Positions 1 through 12,184 of a stretch of 64,000 bases of DNA are shown here, one piece after another. The DNA comes from Chaetorhynchus papuensis (lineage: Eukaryota; Chordata; Aves; Passeriformes; Rhipiduridae), in NCBI GenBank assembly GCA_013396525.1, contig VWYX01000831.1:310001-374000 (forward strand), written 5' to 3'. The notes under the pieces were generated by a model, which was not told where the DNA came from, ran no database searches, and saw only the letters and a program-made list of their open reading frames with translations. How positions within the stretch are numbered: the stretch's first letter is position 1; every line of letters starts with the position of its first letter. A program made the translations under genes and the position numbers.

Positions 1-640
1 CTATTCTACTGAGAACAGCACATTCCAGCACTGTCATTAGTCATAGCTGGTGTCAGTTTAAAACACTTGGCAAGCAGTGTGACAAAAATTCACTTTTTCC
101 AAATGCATTGCTATGTGGAAGGAGAATGTTACAATGGAAGCCAAATATAGATTAGCAAAATACACCGGCTGGAAAGCAGCGATACGAGTTTCTCCTCATT
201 TGCTTCAAAAATCATCAGTGTTAACCTTTTACTGTAACTTGTTCTCCATTGGAGGTCAGTGGCAATTTTCGACACAGTTGGTTTTCTACCTCCTTGTATT
301 ATTTGATTCGAAACCAGGAATTTAAGATACACTTGCTTGTCAGAATTGCTTGTTTGCTGTTCTCATTTGCTTTATTTCAACTATTTCAGCCACTCTGACT
401 GCAGATACCATGCCTAAGTTTTGCTGATAAGTGAGCTTTATTTTAATGCCTTCTCATTATGCAGGATATGATATCTTCCTGAATAACAGGGGGAAAAACA
501 CATTAACATATTAAATGCACCTATGGTTATATAGAATAGTAGAAAATGGACAGGTTTTTCATGTAAAATATCTTCATGTACAGCCAGTGCTCAGTGTATG
601 CCTTTTATAATACAAAAGTAGGGTTAAACTGAGCTCTGCC

Positions 641-708
641 AGTAGCATGAAGTAGTAGCATGAAGCAAGTAGTAGCATTAGCATGAAGTAGTGTAGCATG
701 AAGCAAGT
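641..708. repeat. Degenerate tandem repeat, unit TAGCATGAAG plus spacer
   Basis: The 10-mer TAGCATGAAG occurs perfectly four times, at 643-652, 656-665, 679-688 and 694-703, separated by 3 to 13 bases of related sequence (agtag, caagtag). This is a small local minisatellite-like expansion. It has no coding potential and no sign of a role. Confidence 0.85.
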
Positions 709-3700
709 CTACTTGTCAGAAACACACAAAAAACTAGTGCACTTTGGAAATAATCTGTGCCTGAAATCCTGCCTTTATGTCCCACCACGCTGGATGCAAT
801 GCTCTAATTCTCAGCTATTTTTATAACTCTTCTTCTAAGAAGTGGAAACTTTTCCTAAATGTAATCAAATCCAACCCAAACAAAAATCACACTAGCCACC
901 AAAAGAAGTTGCTGCCACGATTCTAGTAATACATAGCAATTATTTTGCTTTGGAAACTTATGCTGTTTCTTCTTTAAGGCAAACTGTTGCTTCAGGAAGT
1001 CCTAAGATCATAATGTTATATAGGTTTATACATTTTCTTAGCCAAGGCAACATGAAAACTGAAAAATATTTACAGTATAATAGGTTCTTAGGAGCTTGAA
1101 TTTCTAAGTAGGAAATCCTCCTTTAAAAAAAAAGGTGTTTCCAAGAAAAAGTTCTAAATTCCTGCCTAAGTAAAATTTGGAAACATTTTTATTTGATTTC
1201 ATCAACATTGTTAAATTGTTCCTTTTTGATACAGCCAAGTATTTCATTTAAATTGAGTTGGGTTTAATTAATTTCATTTTATTTTTCATGTTATTTAATA
1301 TAACATACATGGATAAAAAATATCATTCCAGTTTTGGATCTCAGTGGTTGAGCAGCCTCTGGGACGCAGTGTGCAGTTGCAGATACAAGGTTAAAAGGGA
1401 ATGGACCTAACTGTGTTTCTGCTGATGTGCACAGAATGCAGAAAGCTTTGTTTATCCTATCTTAGAAAACCATTTCTTGGCCCACGGTTCCTTACTAGAC
1501 ATTCTTTGCCTTTTTTTATTAGACACTTAGTCCAAAACATTTACTCTTTAAGTTTATATCAAGATCACACTCTTAGAATATATTCTGAGTGTATCCTTGG
1601 CTCAATGCCCTTTTCTCTCTCTCTGTTTCTAGGATATTTTCTCGTTGCCTCTCACATGGCCTTTTACCAAGACATAAGTCAGTAAAACACCCTTCTCAAA
1701 TGCTTTTGCATGTGCCTGTTTTCTGGCTGGAAGGTCTAATCATTTGCACTTCCAGACTCTTGGATAAAGGAACTTAGTTGTCTCTTACATTTTTCCAAAA
1801 TGTAGTGTGACTGTTCCTGATTTTGTTGTCCCCATTTCAGTGAGGTTGAACCTAACCAATCCTGACACTAAAATTAACGTCTTTGTATATTACAGAAATT
1901 CAAATTATGTGTACCAAAGGAGAAAAATCTAAAGAAAATGTTTCTCATTAAAAAATGTCATCAATAACAACATTTTCTCAGAAAATATTTATTTCAATGC
2001 AAGTGTACTATTTTTTCTGCAGAAATAGTTCCATCAAATGATGGCGTTGCATCCTAATGAAAAGTAGGACCTACTTCCTTTCTTTACTTGTCTACCCGTC
2101 CAAAAAGGCAGAGTCACCATTTGTTTTCCACTTATGCTCCAGAAAAGTGTTTGTTTCCTGTTCCCTTTCCGAAGATTGCATCTGCTTTGCCTGAAGCTTT
2201 TTTTTTTGGTTGTTTTTTTTGCTAACAAGCAGCTTCTGCACCTTTCAAATAGGAAAGAAACACCCGAAGGAATGAAATTTAAGTATTACTAGGGCTAGTA
2301 TGTGCTACTTGTCAATAAATGCTTAGTTCAGTTTCCCTGTTCAAGAAAAAAACCTGCTCTGGAAGACTGCAAAACAACACGACTGGAAACTACTGAAATC
2401 AATGAGACTTATGCACATATTCATCCATTCCTAATGGTTTACAATTATTAACTTGCTTGAACTCTTGGCTTTATTTTCCCTGCATCGGGGTCTACAAATG
2501 CAGCTATTCCAAATGACCGCTTCACCTTCTACACTGTTGGGTAGTTAAGCTTTGGACTGATGTATTTTACTGTATGTTAAGCAGTTTGTTATATTGCACT
2601 ACCATTGTCTTGGCACAAAGGAAACTAATATGCAGAGAATGTGTCACATCACATTATGGTTTCGTGTACCAGCATCCAACCTTACAAATCTCCTCTTATA
2701 AATTCAAGGGCTGAACAGTAAACATTTCTTACAAATATTTTTCCTTTTTCTCATTCCAACAATTCTCATTAAGAAACTGTCACTCTAAGTCAAGTTTCCT
2801 ACTATTAAAAGTTTGTAAAAGTGCGAAACACACTGTCAACACATCCCTGACAGTGAGTCAGTAATTAGAGTGCAACTAAAAGATGCATCAGAAAGCATCC
2901 ATGCAATTCCAATTTCAAATTAATGAAGAAATAAACACTTACCTGAAATGGCTTTGCTCTTGAGGGATGATACTCAGAATAATCAGGTTAAAAAGTGAAC
3001 ACACTTTTTAATTTGGGTTTTTTTTTGTTTTCTTTTGAAAGTGAGTTTTTGCTTATCATTTTTCCTCATTTCATCAGACTCTTGGTCCCCAGTCATCAAC
3101 CTCCTAAGCAGCTTCCTTGACTTGTGTAGGGGCCTGACCTCAGGCAGTGATGGGTGCCTCAGCACCTAATTTGACAAACTAGCTTCTACTGCCTGTGTGC
3201 ACTGATATTCTAGAATACAAATCTTGGAACATTTCTAGCTCTATCAGTAAATGTTTGTACCAAATCTAAAGCGCTGGTGACTACAAACTCTGCCCTAGTG
3301 CAAAGTCAAAAATACTTGATTATTTAGAATTTGTCTTCTACCTTACTTGAAGTATCCCAATATCTTCTGGGACATCAACTTCAAACACCATGGGAAATTC
3401 TCATTTCAATTAATTTTCAGAGTAGCTTTTTGGTATTGATTTTCATTTATAGCGAAATACTGTGAGCCTTCCTTTTTTTGTGAGGCTAGCTAAGTGATGG
3501 TCTCAATTTCTCTTAGTCCAACATTTCCCCACTGTTCTTTTCATGAAATCTCAATGTTTTTCTTGCTCTTCAGTTTTTGGCAACTACTGTTTTTTAAACC
3601 ATCACGCAATAAGAAGCAAGTATTCCTGCAAGCTTCTTGATACGCTGAAAAGGCTTACGTGCTTGTTTTTCCCCAGTTTTAGTACTATCTTCTGATTGAT

Positions 3701-3768
3701 TTTAGTGTCCTTCCTCACCATCTGCTTTTCTGTTTTTACTTTGTGTTTATTGTTTTTAATAGTGTTTA

Positions 3769-3787
3769 CCAGGCACAATGTGCCTGG
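3769..3787. repeat. 19-bp perfect inverted repeat with one-base centre
   Basis: The arms CCAGGCACA (3769-3777) and TGTGCCTGG (3779-3787) are perfect reverse complements around a single A. The centre is too tight for a stable stem-loop, so a dimeric protein-binding site is a more natural reading than a hairpin. No factor is identified. Confidence 0.7.
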
Positions 3788-4638
3788 CTGTGGGGAGATA
3801 AATGAGAATTCATCTGTTCTCTCTTATGTACCAACTGTGCCATGGAATTGAAGAAAAAATGCCTAGTCATTCAATAATCTATAAATGCCTTCTTTTATCT
3901 CAAATTACACCTTATATTTCCATTACTGTCTCCTGGAACTTTAACAGCACTAATTTTTTAGTTATCTGCTCAAGACTTTTTCATCTTCCCCATACTAAAA
4001 AGTGAAAAATTGGTCCCTGGATCTGCTTAGCAAGAAATCTGGAAACTCCTACTTGCACCTCTACTCTGACAGTCTCCTGAAGCCAACATTTCCTTGCATG
4101 TCTGGGGCCATTAGGACTCACAGTATGAGAATACTGTGCATAGCTGCTGCACCTGCATTTCCCCTGGTAGCTCCACAGGAGGTTTTGTTTGGCTTCTCTC
4201 GCACACTGTGCAAACTGATCAAAGGCCTCTGGTCGGGTAAAAATGCATCTTGGATTTTACTCAAAGTGTAAAGCACTTTCTTCATCCCAGACCTTGCAGT
4301 CTGGTGTCTCGTACTTCAAAGATGATGGCTTATAATTGTCTTTGTGCATTTCATTGGCACCTGCTAAACATGAGTAACTGCAGCATTCGCCCCTTCCATA
4401 ACAATGGGTGACTCCTCTAGGTAACTCGAGTGATTCACTATCTAATGTTTCCTCCAGATGGCAAAGTTACAAAGCCAGCTCTGTGATATGGCAGGGGAAA
4501 AGCTTATGTTCTCTTCCACAGCTGCCTTAGGATCAGATTACACACTGGGATAGGAGCTGCATCAAATCCTGAGATCCTTACCCGGTTTTCATATTGTCGT
4601 TATCAAGATAAACAGTGAGTTTAGTAATACCAAAAAAA

Positions 4639-4873
4639 NNNNNNNNNNNNNNNNNNNNNNNNNNNNNNNNNNNNNNNNNNNNNNNNNNNNNNNNNNNNNN
4701 NNNNNNNNNNNNNNNNNNNNNNNNNNNNNNNNNNNNNNNNNNNNNNNNNNNNNNNNNNNNNNNNNNNNNNNNNNNNNNNNNNNNNNNNNNNNNNNNNNNN
4801 NNNNNNNNNNNNNNNNNNNNNNNNNNNNNNNNNNNNNNNNNNNNNNNNNNNNNNNNNNNNNNNNNNNNNNNNN
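4639..4873. other. Assembly gap (235 N)
   Basis: An unbroken run of N starts right after a short A run ('caaaaaaa') and ends before 'acatagatag'. The length may be an estimate. Open frames that cross it are artefacts. A small upstream HDAC9 exon could be concealed here. Confidence 0.99.
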
Positions 4874-5430
4874 ACATAGATAGAAAGACTAAGGCTGCAA
4901 TTTTCAAAGGAGAAACTCTTTTGAAGGGAAAAAGCTAAGAAATTAGTTATCAGTTTCATGTAAACTTAATGTGGTTCCCTCTGTTGTCAGTGAAAAGAAA
5001 CAGGTACTTCTCAAGCATAATTCATCCCATCAGTCATCTAGGCTGGGTGGAGGTGCCTGCCTCACTCCTCTGGCTGGAGAAGAAGCTGAGATGAAGCTCA
5101 GACTAGCTGCTTATCAGCTACAGATATCAAGATGATTAGTCACCCTAGTTCAGAGTGATTTTCTGTGGAATTTTGATCGTTATATTCCTTTGAAACTGCC
5201 GCTTAGCAGTTTTAAGATTTGTCACTGTTGCATAACAGTACTTTAAATGTCCCATGGCTGATTTGATTTCTAGGTATTACAATTATTTTTTGTACTAGTA
5301 TCTGGCATTTTCATAGAGATAATCATACTGAAATCTGAATTACTGTAAAGAGTAAGGAAATACTTTTCCAGTATTTAAATGTCTTTTTGATTAAAGGTGC
5401 TTATTGTTTCTTTTTTTCTTTAACATATAG

Positions 5431-5480
5431 GAAACGTGTCTCAAAAACTCTTTTCCTTGTTGCCATGTGGGGGACTTGGG
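5431..5480 (+). CDS. HDAC9: HDAC9 coding exon, structural-zinc cysteine segment (LPCGGLG)
   Basis: Internal exon of 50 bp. The first two bases complete a codon begun in the previous exon (xGA, probably Gly). The rest reads NVSQKLFSLLPCGGLG. The acceptor is 'catatag' and the donor is 'gtaagt' at 5481, close to consensus. The LPCGG cysteine aligns with Cys751 of HDAC4, a ligand of the structural zinc that class IIa enzymes hold beside the active site. The motif runs straight into VDSD at the start of the next exon, as in the family. The product is a nuclear/cytoplasmic shuttling co-repressor whose isolated catalytic domain has weak activity on acetyl-lysine and which acts largely through MEF2 and NCoR/SMRT-HDAC3 complexes (family knowledge). 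The identity as HDAC9 rests mainly on the exons downstream. Confidence 0.88.
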
Positions 5481-8400
5481 GTAAGTAGATATTTGCTTTT
5501 TCACAAAAGGGGCAGCACACAACATGTGTGTTCATTGGTTAATTCTCTAGCACTCTCAGTTCAAAGTCTCCAGAAGCTGATAAAAAATGTAGAGATGAAA
5601 CACGAGCTGTTATCACACAGTGTTTTCATAGACATGGAAAACAGCACATTACAAGAGGCATATGGAACAGTTAGGAACAAATTTTGTGGAAATGTGCCCA
5701 TTTCCAGTTATCCCACTTTGGGTTTTTACATGAGCTCTTTCCTTGAAGAAAGTAACATGGGCACAATTGTTATAGCACAATAAGCTTTGGAGAAGCTGTC
5801 TTGTGTACTGTTGAAAAGTAAATATGGCTCCACACTTCCCTGAAAGGACAAAAAAGTTGCCAAAGCTAATATTTAGCATGAAAAGGGCTCAGTAGCTGCT
5901 AGCCAATAACTTGGGTATTGTTAAAGTAATAAATTATGTGAGCATTTTTAGGTCCTGTTTTGAAATGGATTCATCCTGAAAGACAAGCTTGTACTGGGAC
6001 ACAGTAGACAAAAATCTGCAGAAAAAAATATGCTGCAACACTAGGTAAAAGAATAAAGCTAAATTATTGAAAACCATGTAGAATTTCTGATACTGGTATC
6101 ACGCTCCTATTAAATTGTAGTGAAGATAATGCCAAAGAGAAATAATTTTTCACATCTATGAATTTTTCACACAAAAGTATTTCATGCTTTTGGTCCAACT
6201 GGGTCCATTATTTACTGATGTCATCAATGTCAAAGTGAAATGATAATATGCTAGGTATCAATGGGCTGGATGGTTGATGTGTATTTTACTTCCCTTTTAC
6301 TGTTTCTCAGTGAATTCCCTGAGTATCTCTCTGAACAGTCTGAGCAGACATACGTAATCTCTGGAGGCCAGCTTTCAGTGCAACCTTATACAGTTTTATT
6401 TACTTTCATTCTTCACAAGGATAAACTCCATATCATACTAGTATGTTTATATGACAGAAGAAATACTCATTTTGTAAGGTTTTAACACACACACAAAAAG
6501 AAAAGAAAAAAAATCCATTATAACCCTCAGTATTTTGTGATTTTTTTGTGGATTTCTGAACTATGACTCAAGAAAAAAAGAATCAGGTAGTTTTAATTGC
6601 TCCAGCTCCTTCACTGTGGGCTTAGCTTGCTGAAGATTCTGCCTAAAATTTGGAAGTTGGTGACTAACAACTTGCCAATTTGGAAAGTTGGGCATCATTT
6701 CTGTATGTGGTTCAGCTAACATACACATAGACATGTGTGTGCATGCGTGCACCTCTGCAAACTATGCACACACTGGTGTATGAAAAAGGTAATTTTTCAC
6801 ACTGCTGATGCAGAGAAAATTGAACAAAAATTTAATAAATTGAGAAAGGATGTTTAGGCTTCTGAATAAAAAGGAGATTATGTAAAATTGCTTGAAAAAA
6901 ATCTGTTTGAGGGCTTTGGACAGTAAACAGGACTATGGCATTCTTTGAAAATTAAAGGATACGATTTTTCTATGAAACAGGTTATTGTGGTATTAAAAAA
7001 TCATGACCAGAGATGTGCTTTGAAATCCTTCTACTAATGACAGTGTGTTTTCCATTCTAAAGCTAACACAAGCCAGAATGGCTCAGTATAACTTTATTTT
7101 TTAAAGCATTTAAATTAATCTACACTTTCTTTTTTTCAGTCTGTGTGCGTTATTTCTTATTTAAATTCATGGAAATTGGATTAAAGAACATGTTGTAGAA
7201 ATGGATCTTTTATTTATTTATTTTCTAGTTGGTTTGCCTTTCTATATATTATTACTGTCAGGCTTGCTCTGGGGCTCTTTTAAAGGAATGGGTTATGACC
7301 TTTTTCAAGGTAAATAATCAGATTAGGAGCTTTCTTTCAGCGATATTTAGCTGTCAATTGGTTAGGATGAGCTTTGGGATAGGGAGCTGCTTCAAACTAC
7401 GTGAAAAGCAATTCTTAAGCTTACTTTCAGAAATGGTGGTCGAAAGAAACAAGAAATATTGCTACTTCGTAACTCTCAATTGAGAGGTATAAGGCAGAAA
7501 TCAATGTAAAGCAGGAAGAGTAGTTCATGCAAAGATTTTAGGGAGGGATAGAAGGATTTTATTTTTTTTTATGTTTGTTGTACATTTTTTCTTCCTTGCT
7601 TGCATCATTACTTGTTTGCCACAGAATGTAAAAGACAGTGTTAAGAAAAAAAATTCCATTCTCGCAGGAGACTTTATGACTGCCTTTTGGCAGAGGGATT
7701 TCAGAGCTCTTTGATCCTATTGTCTTCTAACCATACGGGGACCTTGCTGGCTGTTGTTATGCAGCTCTATTATTAAATAGATTAATGGTTAGACTGCTCA
7801 TACTGGGGATGGGAAACCGAGGCTCAGTTCTCTCCACTCCTAGGCTGGATTTAATATCAGAGACCCCACATCTTAGTGGGCGTTGCTACCACACAAGAGA
7901 GCAAATGTTATTTCTGACTGGGGACCCCCACACCTTGCACTGAAGCAGTGCCACTGTTGGAAAGAGCAGTGGACAAGTAAGGTTTTACATAAGTAGGATA
8001 AAGCCCGTGTGCTTAAGGCTATGATCTACCTAGTATGTATAATTATAAATGCTGCTGAGTCCTAGCTCTGAGGCCCTGTTCCACAAACAGCTTATAAATT
8101 TGATGTGAAAGAATCACTGAACAGAATGAAAACTGCTCTTGGATCAAGGAATGGAAGCTAGGGCTTCCCAAACAATGAAGACATGATCACTTGATGGGCT
8201 TGTATTCTTCACAAACTAAAGTCCAACTAACCTCTGTAACCTTGAATTTTACTCTATTATTGATTTTGTTATCTCTGTTCTAAAACTGCAGTTAATATCA
8301 GGCATCCTCTTCTTTGGAATTTACTTACAGGTACAGTGAAAGAAAGTTTGTTTCAAGAATTTTGAAAAGCAAACAAGAGGCAGACTGTGTCCATAACCAG

Positions 8401-9410
8401 TATTTTCTGATCCTTTTCCATCACAGCAATAAATCTTTTGTAGCAATGAAAAAAATGCATGTAAAACTAGTGTTTACTCATTTTGTAAACTTTTCATTCA
8501 TATGAATCTTCTTTTAAGTAGTGCTAGGGACTGATTATGTTAGAGTCATTGGCAAATATGGCTTAGTATATGTTAGTTTTTCAGATGAAATCAAACAATA
8601 AACTTTTTCGTTTTATAAGGAACCATGTAAGTAATAATTAGCACTCTTATCCAGGAGCAGAAATCTGTTTCATCTGTGCAGCTAAACTGAACAGATCTCA
8701 CAAAGAGATAAAAAAAATTGTCTAAACTAGCATCCTAAATTTGCCCACAACAGGTTTTCTTAAAATGATGGTTGATTTTTTTATCAGAGGACTATCCAGG
8801 GTCAGGAGTATAAAATCCACTGAAGTATGGGATCTCCCTCCTGCAATAACGCTTTTTATTGGGTTTTTTTTCAAGCTTAACCTTGTTCCAGAACCAACTG
8901 TTGTTAAAGAATTCTAATACCGGGGGGATGAAATTCTTTGTGTTGGAGAGAGACTAGCAGCTCTATGGCCAGAAGTTTTAATAAAAAGAGATGGTTTCTT
9001 GCAGCTGGTCAGAGGTTTGGAATGTGAAAAGTTTTCCAGGAGAGGTGGGTAGATTGCAGGTGAAGTGGCCAAATGGGGAGAATAATCACAAATTACATTT
9101 TGGTTCTGTGGACTGTCAGACTGTTCCACAATTTGTCGTCTGTAAATAGCCACTAGAGCTATAACTGATCATTTGACCAATGTATCCATCTACTGCAATT
9201 CCTCTCTTGTTGTGCTGTGAAAATGACAATAAGAGAAGCAGAAATCTACTTTTAATGGGAGTAAGTTTCATCTCCTTGTCTCAGTCTGTCACTAAAAATA
9301 GTGATTGTTTTCTTGCCTGTTTGACCTGCTGCTGTGTGAAGAAATCTTGAAGTCATTTCTCAGCCATATTTTTTTGTCTAGTTGATAGGCAAAAAACCCC
9401 ACAAAAGCAA

Positions 9411-9660
9411 AGAAGAGCAGGCTTTTATGATAATGTCATCATCGGCTCCCAGCTTCAAACACTTCTGCGGCTTTTGAATTGTCATTTATAACTTGGAACT
9501 GAACCGACCCATAATTCCCTTGATGCATTTAGAGAAATTGATAACAGACTGCTTCTTTTATGGCTCAGAGGAGGCAACTCCAATCACATCACTATTGGCA
9601 GTCAATATTATTTTCTGACATGGTTGTAAAAGTATAAAGGGGCTTATGGCATTTGTTTAG
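9411..9660. promoter_or_regulatory. Candidate noncoding regulatory block
   Basis: This is complex, apparently unique, non-coding sequence with more balanced composition than its AT-rich surroundings. It has ATTA/TTAT homeodomain-type cores and an AATCACATC block. No low-complexity sequence or transposon signature is present. HDAC9 introns in other vertebrates contain developmental enhancers, several acting on TWIST1, which makes this plausible. It is inference only; conservation was not tested. Confidence 0.2.
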
Positions 9661-12164
9661 ATGAGGAATGGGCTCTCAAGCTGTGCTGGGGTTTATGGGT
9701 CCAGATTACTGAGAAGCAAAGGGAATATGATGTTTGCAAACAGGATATGATTTTATTTAAGTTTGGGTTTCATACGTTGTTCCCTGGGGATTGTCCTGCA
9801 GACAGAAGAGAATTTCACTTTTATCATATGAAATTGGGCAGTTATCCAATCCCCCTGCTCTCCCCCCATCCTCCCCACCAAAGACACTGCTCCAAACCTG
9901 TAATGCGTAAAGTCAGACCTTTAAATTGCAAGAGGAGGAGCTGGGGGAGAACGCCACCCTGCAAGAAATCACACTTCAGAAGAATTAATGTTTAGTGAGC
10001 TGAACAGAGTGGCTCCTGGGCTAAATATTGAGCTACCTGAATGGGTGAGTATGGCTTGTACATATTATGGAATGTCCGTTGCATTTCCTCTAATTTTGCT
10101 GTTACAGCAGTAAAACAGAGATGATGTTTCCACTGGGATAAGCTGGTCTTGTTTCAAAAACTGAAGTGTAACTTAGATCTTTCATATCAGAAAACAATTT
10201 GGCCTGTAATTACCAAGAGAAGAAATTAATAGCTTTAGAATCTCTCAACATATTTACAAAACTAAAAACTTTCATATTTTCTGAATCTTAAATTTCTTCC
10301 TGCCATTCCTTGCTGCGGCAGCTGACAGTGTTACTTTCTCTCCTGACCACACAGGAAGAAAAGCAGTAAGAAAGTCAAGATTTTACTAGTACCCAAGTTT
10401 AGTAAGTCATCCAGGAAACAAATTGTTTTTTGCTGCTTCTCATTCTTCCCTTGATGTTCTCAGTCTGTGCCCAGGAAGAACTTCCAGCCTTTACACATTA
10501 TGACTCTTCATTCCTCTTATAAGAGCTAATGGTACCAAACTGGTTCCATTACCATGGTACAACAGTGTAAAAATCAAGAAAATATTGGTAGTAGCATTGC
10601 CTTCTTGTAGCAAGTTTAGGTTCCAGGCTGCTTAGGTGTCTCCCCTTATATCTGCACACAAATGTGTCTGTAAAGAAATTAGACTGCCTACAGTCTGGGC
10701 ACTCAAATGAACCACCACCTCCACACAGATGTCAGAATTAACTTGTGTCTTCCCTCTATATTCCAGGCTGTACCAAAATAGGTATAGTCTTCTCAACAAA
10801 AAGTATGTCTGTTTCCTAGGTTTGGGAAAGCAATCTGTAATTCCTAGAAGCACATTTACTCAATATTAAGTCTTCCACTGTGAAATCATTAATATACCAC
10901 GCCGCCGATATATTCACCTAATACTTTAAATGACTTACCTGACTCATTAACCTACTGAAATTTGCCAGTTACAACATTTTGGAACACACTGCAGAAGGTT
11001 TCTGGGAATGAAGGACTTGTTTACCTCCTAAGCCTGTCAGCTACACCATCGCTAAAGAAATACCAAGATTTATTCAAAACAACAAGCACATTATACTTTA
11101 ATTGACATATTTTGCAGACTCTTTAGGACTCACAGTTACATGGTGTTGACTGTGATGTTTTCTGCAGAGGTCTACAAAATGTGTGATCAATAAGGCCACC
11201 CTGGTACCACCCCAAGGCAATTTAAGGCCACTGGGGATGGAACCAGAGCCGGAGTTGGAGGTTTGTCTAAAGAAAAAATAGTGAATTAAGATAAAATCTG
11301 CACATTTAATTAACTTGCAGTCCAGAACAACAGCTCTCTGAAGACTCCCTTGTCCAGCTTTATGCACTAGCATTAGAAAGCCACATGCATCACTAGAGCA
11401 CGAGTGGTACTACCTAAGATCAGAAGAACTGACTGGAGGTGCTTGATTTCCTTTATTGACAGAGACTTGAAACAACTAAGTTTCAAATTTTAGGCACATT
11501 GATTTTAGAAAAAACAAGTGTGATAAGGTGACTCTAGATGATCACAGCAGGAAACAGCCAGCCCTCCTTTACTGAGGTACACAGACTTCAGTTCTGTAAA
11601 GTGCAACAGTGTCTCATCTCTGGGCAGGGAGGGAATGCCACATTGAGCATATGAACACCATGGCCACAAAAAAAGGAAACAATTTCTTCACATTACAGGG
11701 CAGGTATTTTGTCCCATTCTTGGCCTTTCATGGCACTGAGGTGGCCATGTGCCATCTACCACAGAGCCTGATGTTTCGGTGAGAGGTGAAACTGTGCAGC
11801 TGAGAGACACAGTTCTTTGGTATTGCTGCAGGCACAATACAATGTTCTAGAACAGTACCAGACTGCTTTTATTTGCAGCAGGCAAGGATAGAAAGCTCAG
11901 GCATGGCAATCTGACAATTTGGTGCCTCAGACAATTTTTTTCCCCTTTTAACAAAGGACCTTCTTCCCTTGCTACTCAACCAGATTAAATTTTTAAACAA
12001 AGATACAGTGCATGGATCACAGAAAATTATTGGGAAGTTAATGAACTACAGTAAAGTCAAATCTTTAAAGGTCTTACCTAATTTTCTGCATTTCCTAAAA
12101 ACTACTGTGTTGCCAAAGACAAACATTATGCAAAGAAGCCTTCTTATTTGCCAGAATAGGAAAC

Positions 12165-12184
12165 ATTTTATATATATATAAAAT
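12165..12184. repeat. 20-bp perfect AT palindrome within TA-rich tract
   Basis: ATTTTATATATATATAAAAT is its own reverse complement. It continues into further TA/CA-rich microsatellite sequence up to about 12215. Such tracts unwind easily and are length-variable. No function is implied. Confidence 0.85.

Larger units (their letters stand above)
1..5430 (+). other. HDAC9: HDAC9 intron, 3' part (upstream end outside window)
   Basis: AT-rich sequence with no credible coding exon on either strand. It ends in a good acceptor: a T-rich tract from about 5408 followed by 'acatatag' at 5423-5430. I looked for the preceding class IIa HDAC exon (the segment with the EIQLVHSEHH and LDPRILLG motifs of the family) and did not find it. 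It is either upstream of the window or, if small, inside the N gap. Contents I can point to are a small tandem repeat (641-708), a 19-bp inverted repeat (3769-3787), an 8-bp-arm hairpin (4119-4138, loop 'gaga') and the gap at 4639-4873. The short open frames here look like chance frames. Confidence 0.75.

Noticed and set aside
4119..4138. 8-bp-arm hairpin considered as a microRNA precursor
   Set aside because: The stem is far too short for a pre-microRNA and has no extended pairing.
4578..4959. Open frames across the N run
   Set aside because: They consist mostly of undetermined residues and are artefacts of the gap.
5436..5783. 115-codon open frame starting within the first HDAC9 exon
   Set aside because: Only the first 45 bases are coding. 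A consensus donor at 5481 ends the exon, and the readthrough sequence has no similarity to HDACs.
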